Origin: Algoriphagus antarcticus | Lineage (GTDB): Bacteria > Bacteroidota > Bacteroidia > Cytophagales > Cyclobacteriaceae | NCBI RefSeq assembly: GCF_002150685.1 | Contig: NZ_MSSW01000010.1 | Location: 62,001-126,000, forward strand | Direction of reading: 5' to 3' | Length of the DNA stretch: 64,000 nt | In this document: positions 36,375 to 45,110 of the stretch, one piece after another | Layout of the letters: the number at the start of each line of letters is the position of its first letter | How positions within the stretch are numbered: the stretch's first letter is position 1 | Translations under genes and position numbers: made by a program | Notes under the pieces: model-generated | Seen by the model: the letters and a program-made list of their open reading frames with translations, nothing else | Databases searched by the model: none | Told to the model about the DNA's origin: nothing

Positions 36375-36749
36375 ATGAAGTTCATATTATTAACATTTCT
36401 CGTAGCATTGCTTGTCATCGTTATCAATCCATTTCTGCCTTATTGGGCGATAATGATCCTTATTGCAATCCTTGCAGCATTAGTTGGTATTAAGGGAGCA
36501 GGGGCTTTTTTTGCAGGAGGATTCGGCATGGGCTTAGCTTGGTTGGGTCAAAGTATCTATGTCAGCAGTATTTCGGGTAGTTCTTTACCAGAAAAAATGG
36601 GTGAATTGATGGGGTTAGGATCTGATATGGCTTTATTTGCCTTTACTGGCATATTGGGGTTTTTACTTGGGGCTTTCAGTGCACTAAGTGGGAGTTTATT
36701 TCGAAAACTTTTTAAAAGAAAGCCTGATAATATCTATGGTAGATCGTGA
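36375..36749 (+). CDS. Small multi-pass membrane protein of unknown function
   Basis: A 124-residue protein with three or four hydrophobic helices (about 2-22, 25-60, 85-110) and Gly/Ala-rich segments. It ends in a basic tail (FRKLFKRKPDNIYGRS), so the C-terminus is probably cytoplasmic. I do not recognise a family. It starts five bases after the penicillin-acylase gene, so it is probably in the same transcript, but it may be an ordinary membrane protein with no functional tie. No motif is visible. Confidence 0.65.
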   Translation: MKFILLTFLVALLVIVINPFLPYWAIMILIAILAALVGIKGAGAFFAGGFGMGLAWLGQSIYVSSISGSSLPEKMGELMGLGSDMALFAFTGILGFLLGAFSALSGSLFRKLFKRKPDNIYGRS

Positions 36750-36822
36750 TGTAAAAAGGAAGTAATTAAGAGTCATCATTCTACATCAAAAACGTAAATT
36801 TTATTTTTCCTGTTCACTGCAA

Positions 36823-36841
36823 TGAGTACCTTTGTTACTCA
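36823..36841 (+). promoter_or_regulatory. Inverted repeat TGAGTA-N7-TACTCA overlapping the promoter of the wHTH regulator
   Basis: The arms TGAGTA (36823-36828) and TACTCA (36836-36841) flank CCTTTGT. The -7 element TACCTTTG (36827-36834, exact TANNTTTG) lies inside the repeat, so a protein on the repeat would cover the promoter. The same sequence recurs at 62526-62545. Confidence 0.6.
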
Positions 36842-36859
36842 CTATTCAGGAGCATTTTC

Positions 36860-37378
36860 ATGCTTGAATCCTTAATTACCTCTAAGACAAGGCTGAAGTT
36901 ACTTGTTAAGTTTTTTGTTAATTCTAAAACGCAGAGCCATTTGAGAGGATTGGCAGATGAGTTTGGTGAATCTACAAACGCAATTCGTAAAGAGTTGAAT
37001 AACTTAACTAAAGCTGGGATTCTGGTAAAAGAGACTGACAAAAATAAAATTGCCTACAAGGCAAATGTGCAGCACCCATTTTTCTCCAACATTCAAGAAA
37101 TCATTCGTAAGTATTTGGGCTTGGATAAGTTACTAGAACAGATCCTTGAGCGAATGGGAGAGGTTAGTCAAGTTATTCTTGTTGGGGATCTTTCTAAGGG
37201 TATCGATTCGGGTAAAATCGACGTAGTGGTTACGGGCGACAACCTGAATGAGAACTACATATTGAATTTATCATCTAGGATAGAGGAGCTAATAAATAGA
37301 AAAGTGGTATTGACATTGCTAGCTGAAAGGACGGTTTCGACTGGTCTGGTATTGTTTGATAGGGACATAGGAGCTTAG
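36860..37378 (+). CDS. Winged-helix regulator with a degenerate nucleotidyltransferase-like domain
   Basis: A 172-residue protein. The N-terminal ~60 residues form a winged helix (SHLRGLADEFGESTNAIRKE, LNNLTKAGILVKE), close to ArsR-like regulators. The C-terminal part (about 95-165) resembles a minimal nucleotidyltransferase fold. The strand-loop VILVGDLSKG corresponds to the G-S motif but has Asp110 for Ser, and GKIDVVV (119-125) has Lys for the first catalytic Asp and keeps Asp121. Catalysis is therefore unlikely. Such wHTH proteins stand at the front of polysaccharide loci in this phylum. It is the first gene of the capsule locus and its promoter lies in an inverted repeat, which suggests autoregulation. 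Regulatory targets are inferred, not shown. Confidence 0.8.
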   Translation: MLESLITSKTRLKLLVKFFVNSKTQSHLRGLADEFGESTNAIRKELNNLTKAGILVKETDKNKIAYKANVQHPFFSNIQEIIRKYLGLDKLLEQILERMGEVSQVILVGDLSKGIDSGKIDVVVTGDNLNENYILNLSSRIEELINRKVVLTLLAERTVSTGLVLFDRDIGA

Positions 37379-37426
37379 GTAGCTCAGAATTTATTGGATT
37401 GAAATTGGCGATAGGCACTTTTGTGA

Positions 37427-37461
37427 CTGAAAGGGCGAAGCTGAGCAAAATTGTTTGAGAA
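37427..37461 (+). promoter_or_regulatory. Leader element (GCGAAGCTG type) before the polysaccharide export gene
   Basis: The sequence around GGGCGAAGCTG shares 30-odd aligned positions with 62655-62687, the leader of another locus gene: CTGAA-x-G-x-GCGAAGCTG-x-x-CAAA and TTTGA-x-AA are common. The position is 30 to 100 bases before the start codon in each case. This is a candidate antitermination or RNA element. Confidence 0.4.
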
Positions 37462-37491
37462 TCGATTAATAATCAGAAATTAGCAATTGGT

Positions 37492-40164
37492 TTGCGAGTG
37501 AAAATCGAATTGAACACGAAAATTATTGAATTGAAAAAATATACTTGGTTGATAAATTCTAGAAATTGCCTTTTACTGGTGATTTTTTTAGTGCTAGCCT
37601 TTGCTGCACAAAGTCAGAGTCTTTCTGATATCCAAAATCTCAAAGTAGATGATTTGTCTGATGCTCAAATCGAACAATTGATTAAAAGAGCAGAAGCAAA
37701 TGGAATTACTACGAATCAGTTGACAGCCTTGGCTCGTGAAAGAGGAATGCCTGCATCGGAGGCTGCCAAATTGAGCAAACGTATCAGTGAACTTCAGATG
37801 TCAGTAAAGTCTCAAAGTGAAGGCCAAGATGGTTCGGGAGGAAGAATTGTCAATGGATTCCAGGAAATTGATATGTTTGATTCTATTCGGAGATCAGATC
37901 CGTACTATGATTTGACCGAAAAGCAGAAGAAGATTTTCGGGTATAAGCTGTTTCAAAACCGTGACCTAAACTTTAATCCTAGTTTGAATATTCCTACGCC
38001 AATGTCTTATATAATAGGCTCAGGAGATCAATTATTACTTGATGTTTACGGTGCCTCCCAGCAATCTTATGATTTGGATGTCAATCCGGAGGGAAGAGTT
38101 TTTATCCCAAATATCGGACCTGTGCAGGTGGGGGGGTCGAGTATAGAAGCAGCTACTTCAAGAATTAAAACTGCACTTGGTAGAATATATTCAGGGATAA
38201 ATGGAAGTAACCCAAATACTTTCATTCAATTAAGGTTAGGTAATATTCGTTCGATCAAAGTTTCTATGGTAGGCGAGTTGACCAAACCAGGTACTTATAC
38301 CTTGCCTTCATTTGCTACCGTTTTTAACGGGCTTTACGCCGCCGGCGGGCCTAATGAAAATGGAGCTTTTAGAAATGTTCAAGTATATAGGGACAGTAGA
38401 TTAGTAGCGACAGTTGATATATATGAATTTCTTTCAAAAGGAATTCAAAGTGCTAATGTCACACTTCAGGACAATGATGTAGTGATTGTTCCGCCTGTAG
38501 ATACTCGGGTAGAAATTAATGGGCCAGTGCGCCGAGAAGGACTTTTTGAAGTGAAGTCCGGTGAGTCATTGGAAGATTTGTTTGTCTATACTGGCGGTTT
38601 CACCAGTATAGCTTATAGAGATAGGGTCACCGTGAGAAGAATTGAAAACAATCAGCGCAAAGTGGTAGATGTTCCATCTAGCGAGTTTGATTCTTTTTCT
38701 CTTAAGGATGGTGATGAAATATTGATCGGAGAAGCTTTAGATAGATTTTCCAATAGAGTTCAAGTAACTGGCTCAGTCACACGTCCGGGTGAATATTCCT
38801 TGGATGAAGGTACTCTGACAGTGAAAGGGTTAGTGGAAAAGGCTCAGGGATTGAAACCAGAAGCATTTTCCACTAGAGCTACTTTATACAGAACTAGCGC
38901 TGATTTAACTTTGGCAGCGGTGCCGCTTGACCTTCAAGGCATATTAAATGGAACTGCACAAGATGTAGCATTGAAAAATGAGGATCTTTTGTTTGTGCCG
39001 AGTAGATATGATATTCAGGAAGAATATTATGTGAAAATCTCCGGTGAGATCAATTATCCTGGAACTTATCCATTTGCAGCCGATATGACTGTTGGAGATC
39101 TTATTTTGAGATCAGGAGGCATGTTAGAATCAGCCACAAATTCTTCAATAGAGATATCACGAAGAGTGCGGGATGCGTCTTCAGGTAAATTAGCGGAGAT
39201 AAATACACTAACCATTGATCCAAACTTGGAGTTGACAGACGAAGAAAGAAACCAACCTCTTCAGCCTTTTGATCATGTTTTTATCAGAAGAAGCCCAGGC
39301 TTTGAAAGAGAGCAATTGGTGAGTATTAAAGGGGAAGTAACTTATCCGGGTGATTTTGCGATAGCTGCAGCAAACGAGCGAATTTCGGATGTAATCAAAC
39401 GAGCGGGAGGGATTACTCAATACGCCTACCCAAAAGGAGCAAGTTTGATTAGAAGAACTGTTTACTTTATAAGGCCCACGGAAGAGGAGTTGCGCAAACA
39501 AACACTTAAGGAAATCCGGTCAAATCTTGATCCTGACACAAATAGGAATACAAATGAAGCCGAAGAACTTTTATATGAAAGGATAGACAAAAAGCTCGCT
39601 CAAAATGAACTTGAGAAGTATGAGCGAGAGCAAGCAGAGCAAAAGCGTAAGTTGTTTGAAATTTCACCTGCCTTTGATACACTCAGACTAGACTCGACGA
39701 TTACTTCTATGAGAATGAAGGAACAAGATTTTGTTGGGATTGATTTGGGTTATATTTTAGAACACCCAGGGTCGGAAGAGGATTTGTTCCTTTTAGAAGG
39801 AGATGTAATTCAGATTCCGAAACAGTTGCAGACTGTACGTATGGTGGGGGAAGTTTTATTGCCCACTACCACGAGGTTTAGTAAAAATAGTGGCCTCAAA
39901 AAGTACATATCAAAAGCAGGGGGTTTTACCGAAGAGGCTAGGCGTGGAAAAACCTATGTAGTCTATGCCAATGGAGATGCTAAGAGAACGCTTAATTTCT
40001 TGGGATTAAAAATATATCCTGAATTGCAGCCAGGTGCAGAAATAGTGGTGCCCAAGAAGCCAGAGAGAAACCGGATGGGTGCAGGTAGTTGGATAGGTAT
40101 TGCCTCTAGTCTTGCCACCGTAGCTATCTTGGTGCAAACTATTGTAAACAATAACAAACCATAA
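37492..40164 (+). CDS. Polysaccharide export protein with six SLBB domains (Wza-like)
   Basis: No ATG begins this frame. TTG 37531 gives a normal signal peptide (LKKYTWLINSRNCLLLVIFL ... AAQSQS), while TTG 37492 is the longest start and is given here. The product is about 880-890 residues. A Poly_export domain begins near residue 170 (SYIIGSGDQLLLDVYG). Six SLBB repeats follow, each opening with a G-x-V/L-x-x-P-G motif (GELTKPGTY, GPVRREGLF, GSVTRPGEY, GEINYPGTY, GEVTYPGDF, GEVLLPTTT). A charged coiled coil lies near 660-700. The final ~25 residues form a membrane helix (GIASSLATVAILVQTIVNN). It is longer than enterobacterial Wza and matches the Bacteroidota export form. It forms the periplasm-spanning or outer-membrane export channel for the polysaccharide. 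Confidence 0.9.
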   Translation: MRVKIELNTKIIELKKYTWLINSRNCLLLVIFLVLAFAAQSQSLSDIQNLKVDDLSDAQIEQLIKRAEANGITTNQLTALARERGMPASEAAKLSKRISELQMSVKSQSEGQDGSGGRIVNGFQEIDMFDSIRRSDPYYDLTEKQKKIFGYKLFQNRDLNFNPSLNIPTPMSYIIGSGDQLLLDVYGASQQSYDLDVNPEGRVFIPNIGPVQVGGSSIEAATSRIKTALGRIYSGINGSNPNTFIQLRLGNIRSIKVSMVGELTKPGTYTLPSFATVFNGLYAAGGPNENGAFRNVQVYRDSRLVATVDIYEFLSKGIQSANVTLQDNDVVIVPPVDTRVEINGPVRREGLFEVKSGESLEDLFVYTGGFTSIAYRDRVTVRRIENNQRKVVDVPSSEFDSFSLKDGDEILIGEALDRFSNRVQVTGSVTRPGEYSLDEGTLTVKGLVEKAQGLKPEAFSTRATLYRTSADLTLAAVPLDLQGILNGTAQDVALKNEDLLFVPSRYDIQEEYYVKISGEINYPGTYPFAADMTVGDLILRSGGMLESATNSSIEISRRVRDASSGKLAEINTLTIDPNLELTDEERNQPLQPFDHVFIRRSPGFEREQLVSIKGEVTYPGDFAIAAANERISDVIKRAGGITQYAYPKGASLIRRTVYFIRPTEEELRKQTLKEIRSNLDPDTNRNTNEAEELLYERIDKKLAQNELEKYEREQAEQKRKLFEISPAFDTLRLDSTITSMRMKEQDFVGIDLGYILEHPGSEEDLFLLEGDVIQIPKQLQTVRMVGEVLLPTTTRFSKNSGLKKYISKAGGFTEEARRGKTYVVYANGDAKRTLNFLGLKIYPELQPGAEIVVPKKPERNRMGAGSWIGIASSLATVAILVQTIVNNNKP

Positions 40165-40188
40165 TTAGCTAATCCTAATTAGAATTAT

Positions 40189-41508
40189 ATGAAAATCGTT
40201 GTAGTAGGTACAGGTTATGTAGGCCTAGTTTCCGGAGCATGTTTTGCAGATGTAGGAATCGAAGTTACTTGTGTTGACATTAACCAAAATAAAATAGATA
40301 GCCTCAAAAATGGCAAAATGCCAATTTACGAGCCAGGACTTGAAGAGATTGTTGTCAGAAATTACAAAAGTGGAAGACTTAAGTTCAGTACAGATTTAGG
40401 AGAAGCCATTCAGGGTGCTTCTGTAGCTTTTATTGCAGTGGGTACACCTCCCGGTGAGGACGGTTCTGCAGATTTATCTTATGTTTTGAGCGTGGCCGAT
40501 GAAATCGGAGCTAAAATGAGCGATTACATCGTAGTTGCTACCAAGAGTACAGTGCCTGTAACTACAGGTGAGAAAGTACGTGCAGCTATCAAAGGAGCTT
40601 TAGACCAAAGAGGTTCTGAGTTACCTTTTGCGGTAGCATCCAATCCTGAATTCCTAAAAGAAGGAGCAGCAGTAGAGGATTTTTTGAAACCTGACAGAAT
40701 CGTGATCGGTATAGATGATGAGCGTGCAGAGGAGATTATGAAGCGTTTGTACAAGCCTTTTCAGCTGAGCGGAGAGCGCATTATCTACATGGATATTCCA
40801 TCTGCTGAGATGACCAAATATGCAGCTAATGCTATGCTGGCTACTAAAATCTCATTCATGAACGACATAGCAAACCTATGTGAACTTGTAGGGGCAGATG
40901 CGAATATGGTGAGGAAAGGTATAGGCGCAGACCCCAGAATTGGAAATAAATTCATCTACCCGGGTGTTGGTTACGGAGGTTCTTGCTTTCCAAAGGATGT
41001 AAAAGCGATTATCAGAACAGCCAAACAGTATGGCTATGATCTGCGAGTTCTCCAATCTGTAGAGGATGTGAATAATGATCAGAAATATGTGCTTTCTCAA
41101 AAAGTAAAGTCACACTTCGGAGAAGATCTCACAGGGATGACCTTTGCGATGTGGGGCTTGAGCTTCAAACCAAAAACAGATGATATGCGTGAAGCTCCAG
41201 CTGGAGTGATTATCGATGAGTTGAGAGCGGCTGGCGCTACCGTGAAAGCATACGACCCTGTAGCAATGGATGAGGCTAGGGAACATTATCTCTTCGATAA
41301 AGTAACCTATTGCACAGATGCTTATGCAGCTTTGGTGGATGCTGATGCCTTGCTTTTAGTGACGGAATGGTCTGAATTTAGAATTCCAAGCTGGGATGTG
41401 GTAAGTAAGCTTTTGAAAAACAAAGTGATCTTTGACGGTAGAAATATATACGATAAAAAATATCTGAAGACCTTAGGCTTTGAAACCTACGGCATTGGGT
41501 CTAAGTGA
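40189..41508 (+). CDS. ugd: UDP-glucose 6-dehydrogenase
   Basis: A 439-residue enzyme with the Rossmann NAD site KIVVVGTGYVGLVSG and catalytic Cys266 in GVGYGGSCFPKDV. The C-terminal UDP-binding domain carries MWGLSFKPKTDDMREAPA and IFDGRNIYDKKY. It oxidises UDP-glucose to UDP-glucuronate with two NAD+. Because it is in the capsule locus, it probably supplies UDP-GlcA or a derived uronic acid. It starts 24 bases after the export gene. A decayed copy of its C-terminus lies at 45484-45630. Confidence 0.95.
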   Translation: MKIVVVGTGYVGLVSGACFADVGIEVTCVDINQNKIDSLKNGKMPIYEPGLEEIVVRNYKSGRLKFSTDLGEAIQGASVAFIAVGTPPGEDGSADLSYVLSVADEIGAKMSDYIVVATKSTVPVTTGEKVRAAIKGALDQRGSELPFAVASNPEFLKEGAAVEDFLKPDRIVIGIDDERAEEIMKRLYKPFQLSGERIIYMDIPSAEMTKYAANAMLATKISFMNDIANLCELVGADANMVRKGIGADPRIGNKFIYPGVGYGGSCFPKDVKAIIRTAKQYGYDLRVLQSVEDVNNDQKYVLSQKVKSHFGEDLTGMTFAMWGLSFKPKTDDMREAPAGVIIDELRAAGATVKAYDPVAMDEAREHYLFDKVTYCTDAYAALVDADALLLVTEWSEFRIPSWDVVSKLLKNKVIFDGRNIYDKKYLKTLGFETYGIGSK

Positions 41509-41512
41509 TTTT

Positions 41513-41543
41513 TATGGCCCTTGAGATATACTCAGGGGCATAA
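41513..41543 (+). repeat. Hairpin between ugd and the NeuD-type gene
   Basis: ATG-CCCTTGAG and CTCAGGGG-CAT form an eleven-base stem with one bulged G and a five-base loop. There is no T-run, so it is more likely an RNA-stabilising hairpin than a terminator. Confidence 0.4.
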
Positions 41544-41567
41544 TTATGTTTTGAGCAATAGATACTA

Positions 41568-42185
41568 ATGATAATTGCAGGTGCTGGTGGACATGGATTA
41601 GAGGTGCATCTTGTTTTGATTCAACAAGGCGTTTCTTCTTCTGAAATTTGCTATTTTGATGAAGATTCAGCTAAGCTTCAGAGAAAAGAAATAGAAGCGG
41701 AATACGTTTTTGAGAATGCTGTAATAGAAAAGCATTTTAGAAAGGATTCCAGATTTGTTTTAGGAGTGGGTAATCCAATCTATAGAGAAAAGCTATTTCA
41801 CCTATTAGTCTCTCTCGGTGGAAGCATGCATGCGATAAGCAATACTTCTAATTTTCAACAAGTAAAGACAGGAAATGTTTATGATGCAATGCCATTCAGT
41901 TTTATCGGCCCTGAGACTAAAATTGGATTAGGGGTTTTGGTAAATACAGGTGCTCATGTGCATCATGAATGTGTTGTAGGTGATTTTAGTGAAATCGGTC
42001 CGGGAGCAATGTTATTGGGTGGTTCAAAAATAGGCAGAGCTTGCAGAATAGGTGCAGGAGCGATTATTTTGCCAGGAGTTGAATTGGCAGATGATGTGAT
42101 TGTAGGAGCTGGGGCAGTCGTGACCAAATCCGTAACTGAAAAATCGACCTTGATTGGCATTCCTGCAAAGCCTTTATTACTATGA
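41568..42185 (+). CDS. PglD/NeuD-type sugar acetyltransferase
   Basis: A 205-residue left-handed beta-helix acetyltransferase. The N-terminal Rossmann-like domain (MIIAGAGGHGLEVHLV) is typical of NeuD/PglD proteins. The C-terminal hexapeptide repeats carry the catalytic region GAHVHHECVVGDFSEIGPGA. These enzymes N- or O-acetylate nucleotide-activated amino sugars with acetyl-CoA. The acceptor in this locus is not known. Its last codons overlap a possible 21-codon frame (42182-), which I do not call a gene. Confidence 0.85.
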   Translation: MIIAGAGGHGLEVHLVLIQQGVSSSEICYFDEDSAKLQRKEIEAEYVFENAVIEKHFRKDSRFVLGVGNPIYREKLFHLLVSLGGSMHAISNTSNFQQVKTGNVYDAMPFSFIGPETKIGLGVLVNTGAHVHHECVVGDFSEIGPGAMLLGGSKIGRACRIGAGAIILPGVELADDVIVGAGAVVTKSVTEKSTLIGIPAKPLLL

Positions 42186-42357
42186 TTGTTTTTCAAAGCA
42201 TTAAGAAAATAGTAAAAAAAAGCCAGTATTCTTTTAGTTCCAAGTAAACCTAACAAGCCTTTGATTTCAGTTTGTAACTTGTTTTTAGGGTTTTTGATAG
42301 AGGTATTATACGACAGGTATCGTGTAGTGCTTACACAAATTTCCAATTAATTTCCGT

Positions 42358-43485
42358 ATGAGTTCTATACAAATGGTGGACTTGAAGTCCCAATATGATT
42401 TAATTAAAGCTGAGGTAGATCAGGCGATTCAAGGAGTAATCGATACTACTTCGTTTATCAATGGCCCTCAGGTAAAAGAATTTTCAAACGCTCTTGCAGA
42501 TTATACTGGAGCGAGGTATGTGATTACCTGTGGCAATGGGACTGACGCGCTTCAGATTGCCATGATGGGATTGGATTTCCAGCCTGGACAAGAAGTCATT
42601 GTGCCTGCTTTCACCTATGTAGCAACAGCAGAAGTTATTGCCTTATTGGGATTGAAACCGGTATTTATCGATGTGATTGCCGATACTTATGAACTCGATA
42701 TTGCCCAATTGGAATCTAAAGTCTCGTCTAATACTGTGGGTATAGTACCTGTTCACCTGTATGGGCAATGCTCTAACATGGAGGCAATTTTGGCTTTTGC
42801 CAAAAAACATAATCTTAAAGTCATTGAAGATACCGCTCAGGCGATCGGTGCTAAATATACTTTCTCAGATGGAAGAGTAATGCAGGCAGGTACCATGGGA
42901 GATGTAGGAACAACCTCGTTTTTTCCTTCCAAAAATCTGGGCTGCTATGGAGACGGAGGTGCTATGTTTACCAATAATGAAGCTTTGGCTGAAAAGCTCC
43001 GGATGATTGCCAATCATGGCCAAAAAAAGAAATATCATCACCATATAGTAGGAGTAAATTCCAGACTGGACACGCTACAAGCTGCAATTTTGAATGTGAA
43101 GCTAAAGCATCTAGATAGATACTCAGCTTCCAGGAATGAGGTGGCTGATAAATATGACGAAGCATTTGCAGGTCATAAAAACATTAAATCACCTGCTAGA
43201 GTACCAAATTCCACCCATGCCTTTCATCAATATACAGTACAGATCGAAGGAGTGAGCAGGGAAGAATTAAAGTCTTATTTAGCTGAAAAAGGGGTGCCAT
43301 CTATGGTTTATTATCCTGTTCCGCTGCATCAGCAGGAGGCCTACATGGACTTGGGATTCAAGAAGGGAGATTTCCCTGTAGCTGAGTCACTTTGCCTCAA
43401 GGTGCTTTCACTTCCTATTCATACAGAGATGAAAGTTGAAGATCAAGAATATATTATTGAAACAATAAAAGGATTTTTTGCATGA
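42358..43485 (+). CDS. WbpE/WlbC-type DegT family aminotransferase
   Basis: A 375-residue PLP-dependent DegT/DnrJ/EryC1/StrS aminotransferase. The PLP lysine is Lys192 in SFFPSKNLGCYGDGG, and the GNGTDALQIAMMGL and IEDTAQAIGA segments are conserved. Together with the next two genes (WbpD- and WbpB-like) it completes the amino-sugar branch that turns UDP-3-keto-GlcNAcA into UDP-GlcNAc(3N)A. It is followed by 84 bases of spacer before the acetyltransferase. The proposed specificity depends on the neighbours rather than on the sequence alone, because DegT enzymes are hard to tell apart. Confidence 0.88.
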   Translation: MSSIQMVDLKSQYDLIKAEVDQAIQGVIDTTSFINGPQVKEFSNALADYTGARYVITCGNGTDALQIAMMGLDFQPGQEVIVPAFTYVATAEVIALLGLKPVFIDVIADTYELDIAQLESKVSSNTVGIVPVHLYGQCSNMEAILAFAKKHNLKVIEDTAQAIGAKYTFSDGRVMQAGTMGDVGTTSFFPSKNLGCYGDGGAMFTNNEALAEKLRMIANHGQKKKYHHHIVGVNSRLDTLQAAILNVKLKHLDRYSASRNEVADKYDEAFAGHKNIKSPARVPNSTHAFHQYTVQIEGVSREELKSYLAEKGVPSMVYYPVPLHQQEAYMDLGFKKGDFPVAESLCLKVLSLPIHTEMKVEDQEYIIETIKGFFA

Positions 43486-43569
43486 AAGCGAGCACAACAC
43501 AAACATCATTCACTGGGATGTATCAATCAAGCGAGATTCCATCTGACCTCCTAAAACAATTATAAACAG

Positions 43570-44148
43570 ATGAAAGAATATTTCGCACATGAAAGTGCCT
43601 ACATAGATGAAGGCTGCGAAATCGGAGCTGGAACAAAAATCTGGCATTTTTCCCATGTGATGTCTAATTGTAAAATTGGCAAAGGATGTAACTTGGGCCA
43701 AAATGTAGTGGTTTCTCCGGAAGTAGTAATGGGAAACAATGTAAAGGTTCAAAACAACGTTTCTATTTATACAGGAGTGACCTGCGAAGACGATGTGTTT
43801 TTAGGCCCATCAATGGTTTTTACCAATGTAATCAACCCGAGAAGTGCGGTCAACCGCAAATCTGAATATGCAAAAACGCACGTAGGAAAGGGAGCGAGCA
43901 TCGGAGCAAATGCCACGATAGTATGCGGCCATGATATTGGAGCATATGCATTCGTAGGAGCCGGTGCAGTGATTACCAAGACAGTCCCAGCTTACGCATT
44001 GATGGTAGGCAATCCCGCTCGACAAATGGGATGGATGAGTGAATTTGGAGAGAAATTAAAGTTCGACACCGAAGGGAAAGCACTTTGCGAAGCAACTGGC
44101 GATCAATATGAACTGATTAATAATCAAGTTAGCAAACTGACTAAATGA
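43570..44148 (+). CDS. WbpD/WlbB-type N-acetyltransferase (hexapeptide)
   Basis: A 192-residue left-handed beta-helix acetyltransferase. The front [20 protein letters not shown] and [15 protein letters not shown] segments are the signature of the WbpD/WlbB group. These enzymes N-acetylate the 3-amino group of UDP-2-acetamido-3-amino-2,3-dideoxy-glucuronate, giving the 2,3-diacetamido sugar. It overlaps the WbpB-like gene by four bases. Confidence 0.88.
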   Translation: MKEYFAHESAYIDEGCEIGAGTKIWHFSHVMSNCKIGKGCNLGQNVVVSPEVVMGNNVKVQNNVSIYTGVTCEDDVFLGPSMVFTNVINPRSAVNRKSEYAKTHVGKGASIGANATIVCGHDIGAYAFVGAGAVITKTVPAYALMVGNPARQMGWMSEFGEKLKFDTEGKALCEATGDQYELINNQVSKLTK

Positions 44149-45110
44149 AGAATTTTGCATTAATCGGCGCTGCGGGATATATCGCTCCAAGACATATGAA
44201 GGCAGTAAAAGATACAGGCAATATATTACTAGCCGCCTATGATAAATTTGACAGCGTAGGTGTGATGGACAGCTATTTTCCAGAAGCTGATTTTTTCACG
44301 GAATTTGAACGATTTGATCGGCATGTGGAGAAGTTAAAACGAACGGAGGAAAAAATTGATTACGTAAGTATTTGTTCGCCAAACTACCTGCATGATTCAC
44401 ACATCCGATTTGGTCTGAGGGTAGGAGCAAACGTAATCTGCGAAAAGCCCCTAGTACTCAATCCTTGGAATATTGAGGCTTTGAAAGAAGTCGAAAATGA
44501 CCATGGAACAAAAGTGTTTAATATTCTTCAGCTTAGACTTCATCCATCCATAGTTGCTTTGAAGAAGCGGATAGAAGAAGGTCCCAAAGATAAAATTTAC
44601 GATTTAGATCTAGCCTATATCACTTCCCGTGGACATTGGTATTACACGTCATGGAAAGGGGATGTAAGTAAGTCCGGTGGAATCGCCACAAATATTGGTG
44701 TTCATTTTTTCGATATGTTGACATGGGTATTTGGCGCGGTGAAAAAGAATGTGGTTCATATCCATACCCATGACCGAGCGGCAGGTTATTTCGAATTGGA
44801 AAAGGCCAGGGTTCGTTGGTTTTTGAGTATCAATTCAGACACCTTACCAGATCATGTGAAGACTAAAGGTGGAAAGACGTTCCGCTCCTTATCGATGGAA
44901 GGCGAGGAGATTGAATTCAGCGATGGATTTACAGAACTCCACACTCATAGTTATCAGCTTATACTCGATGGCCAAGGGTTTGGATTGGAGGAGGCAATGC
45001 CCAGTATTCAAATCGTTCATGATATTAGGCATATGAAATCAGTCGGCCTTAAAGGAGATTATCATCCGTTGGCTGCCGTGAGATTGGCAAAGCATCCATT
45101 TGAAAATTGA
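44145..45110 (+). CDS. WbpB/WlbA-type UDP-GlcNAcA 3-dehydrogenase (Gfo/Idh/MocA)
   Basis: A 321-residue oxidoreductase. The Rossmann start is [19 protein letters not shown] and the family catalytic Lys lies in VICEKPLVL. The C-terminal domain has [15 protein letters not shown]. The YIAPRHMKA signature separates the WbpB/WlbA group, which oxidises the 3-position of UDP-GlcNAcA, from other Gfo/Idh/MocA proteins. The gene order WbpE-WbpD-WbpB with a four-base overlap at the last pair supports this. No WbpI-type 2-epimerase is present in the window, so the product may be the gluco form unless the epimerase lies elsewhere. Confidence 0.88.
   Translation: MKNFALIGAAGYIAPRHMKAVKDTGNILLAAYDKFDSVGVMDSYFPEADFFTEFERFDRHVEKLKRTEEKIDYVSICSPNYLHDSHIRFGLRVGANVICEKPLVLNPWNIEALKEVENDHGTKVFNILQLRLHPSIVALKKRIEEGPKDKIYDLDLAYITSRGHWYYTSWKGDVSKSGGIATNIGVHFFDMLTWVFGAVKKNVVHIHTHDRAAGYFELEKARVRWFLSINSDTLPDHVKTKGGKTFRSLSMEGEEIEFSDGFTELHTHSYQLILDGQGFGLEEAMPSIQIVHDIRHMKSVGLKGDYHPLAAVRLAKHPFEN

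Noticed and set aside
36860-37378. Toxin-antitoxin MntA-type nucleotidyltransferase
   Set aside because: The catalytic Ser and first Asp are absent, no HEPN partner gene is adjacent, and a wHTH domain is fused to it.
42182-42247. A 21-codon ATGA-coupled frame after the NeuD-type gene
   Set aside because: Too short, lysine-rich and low-complexity, with no family resemblance; it may be the stub of a lost gene.
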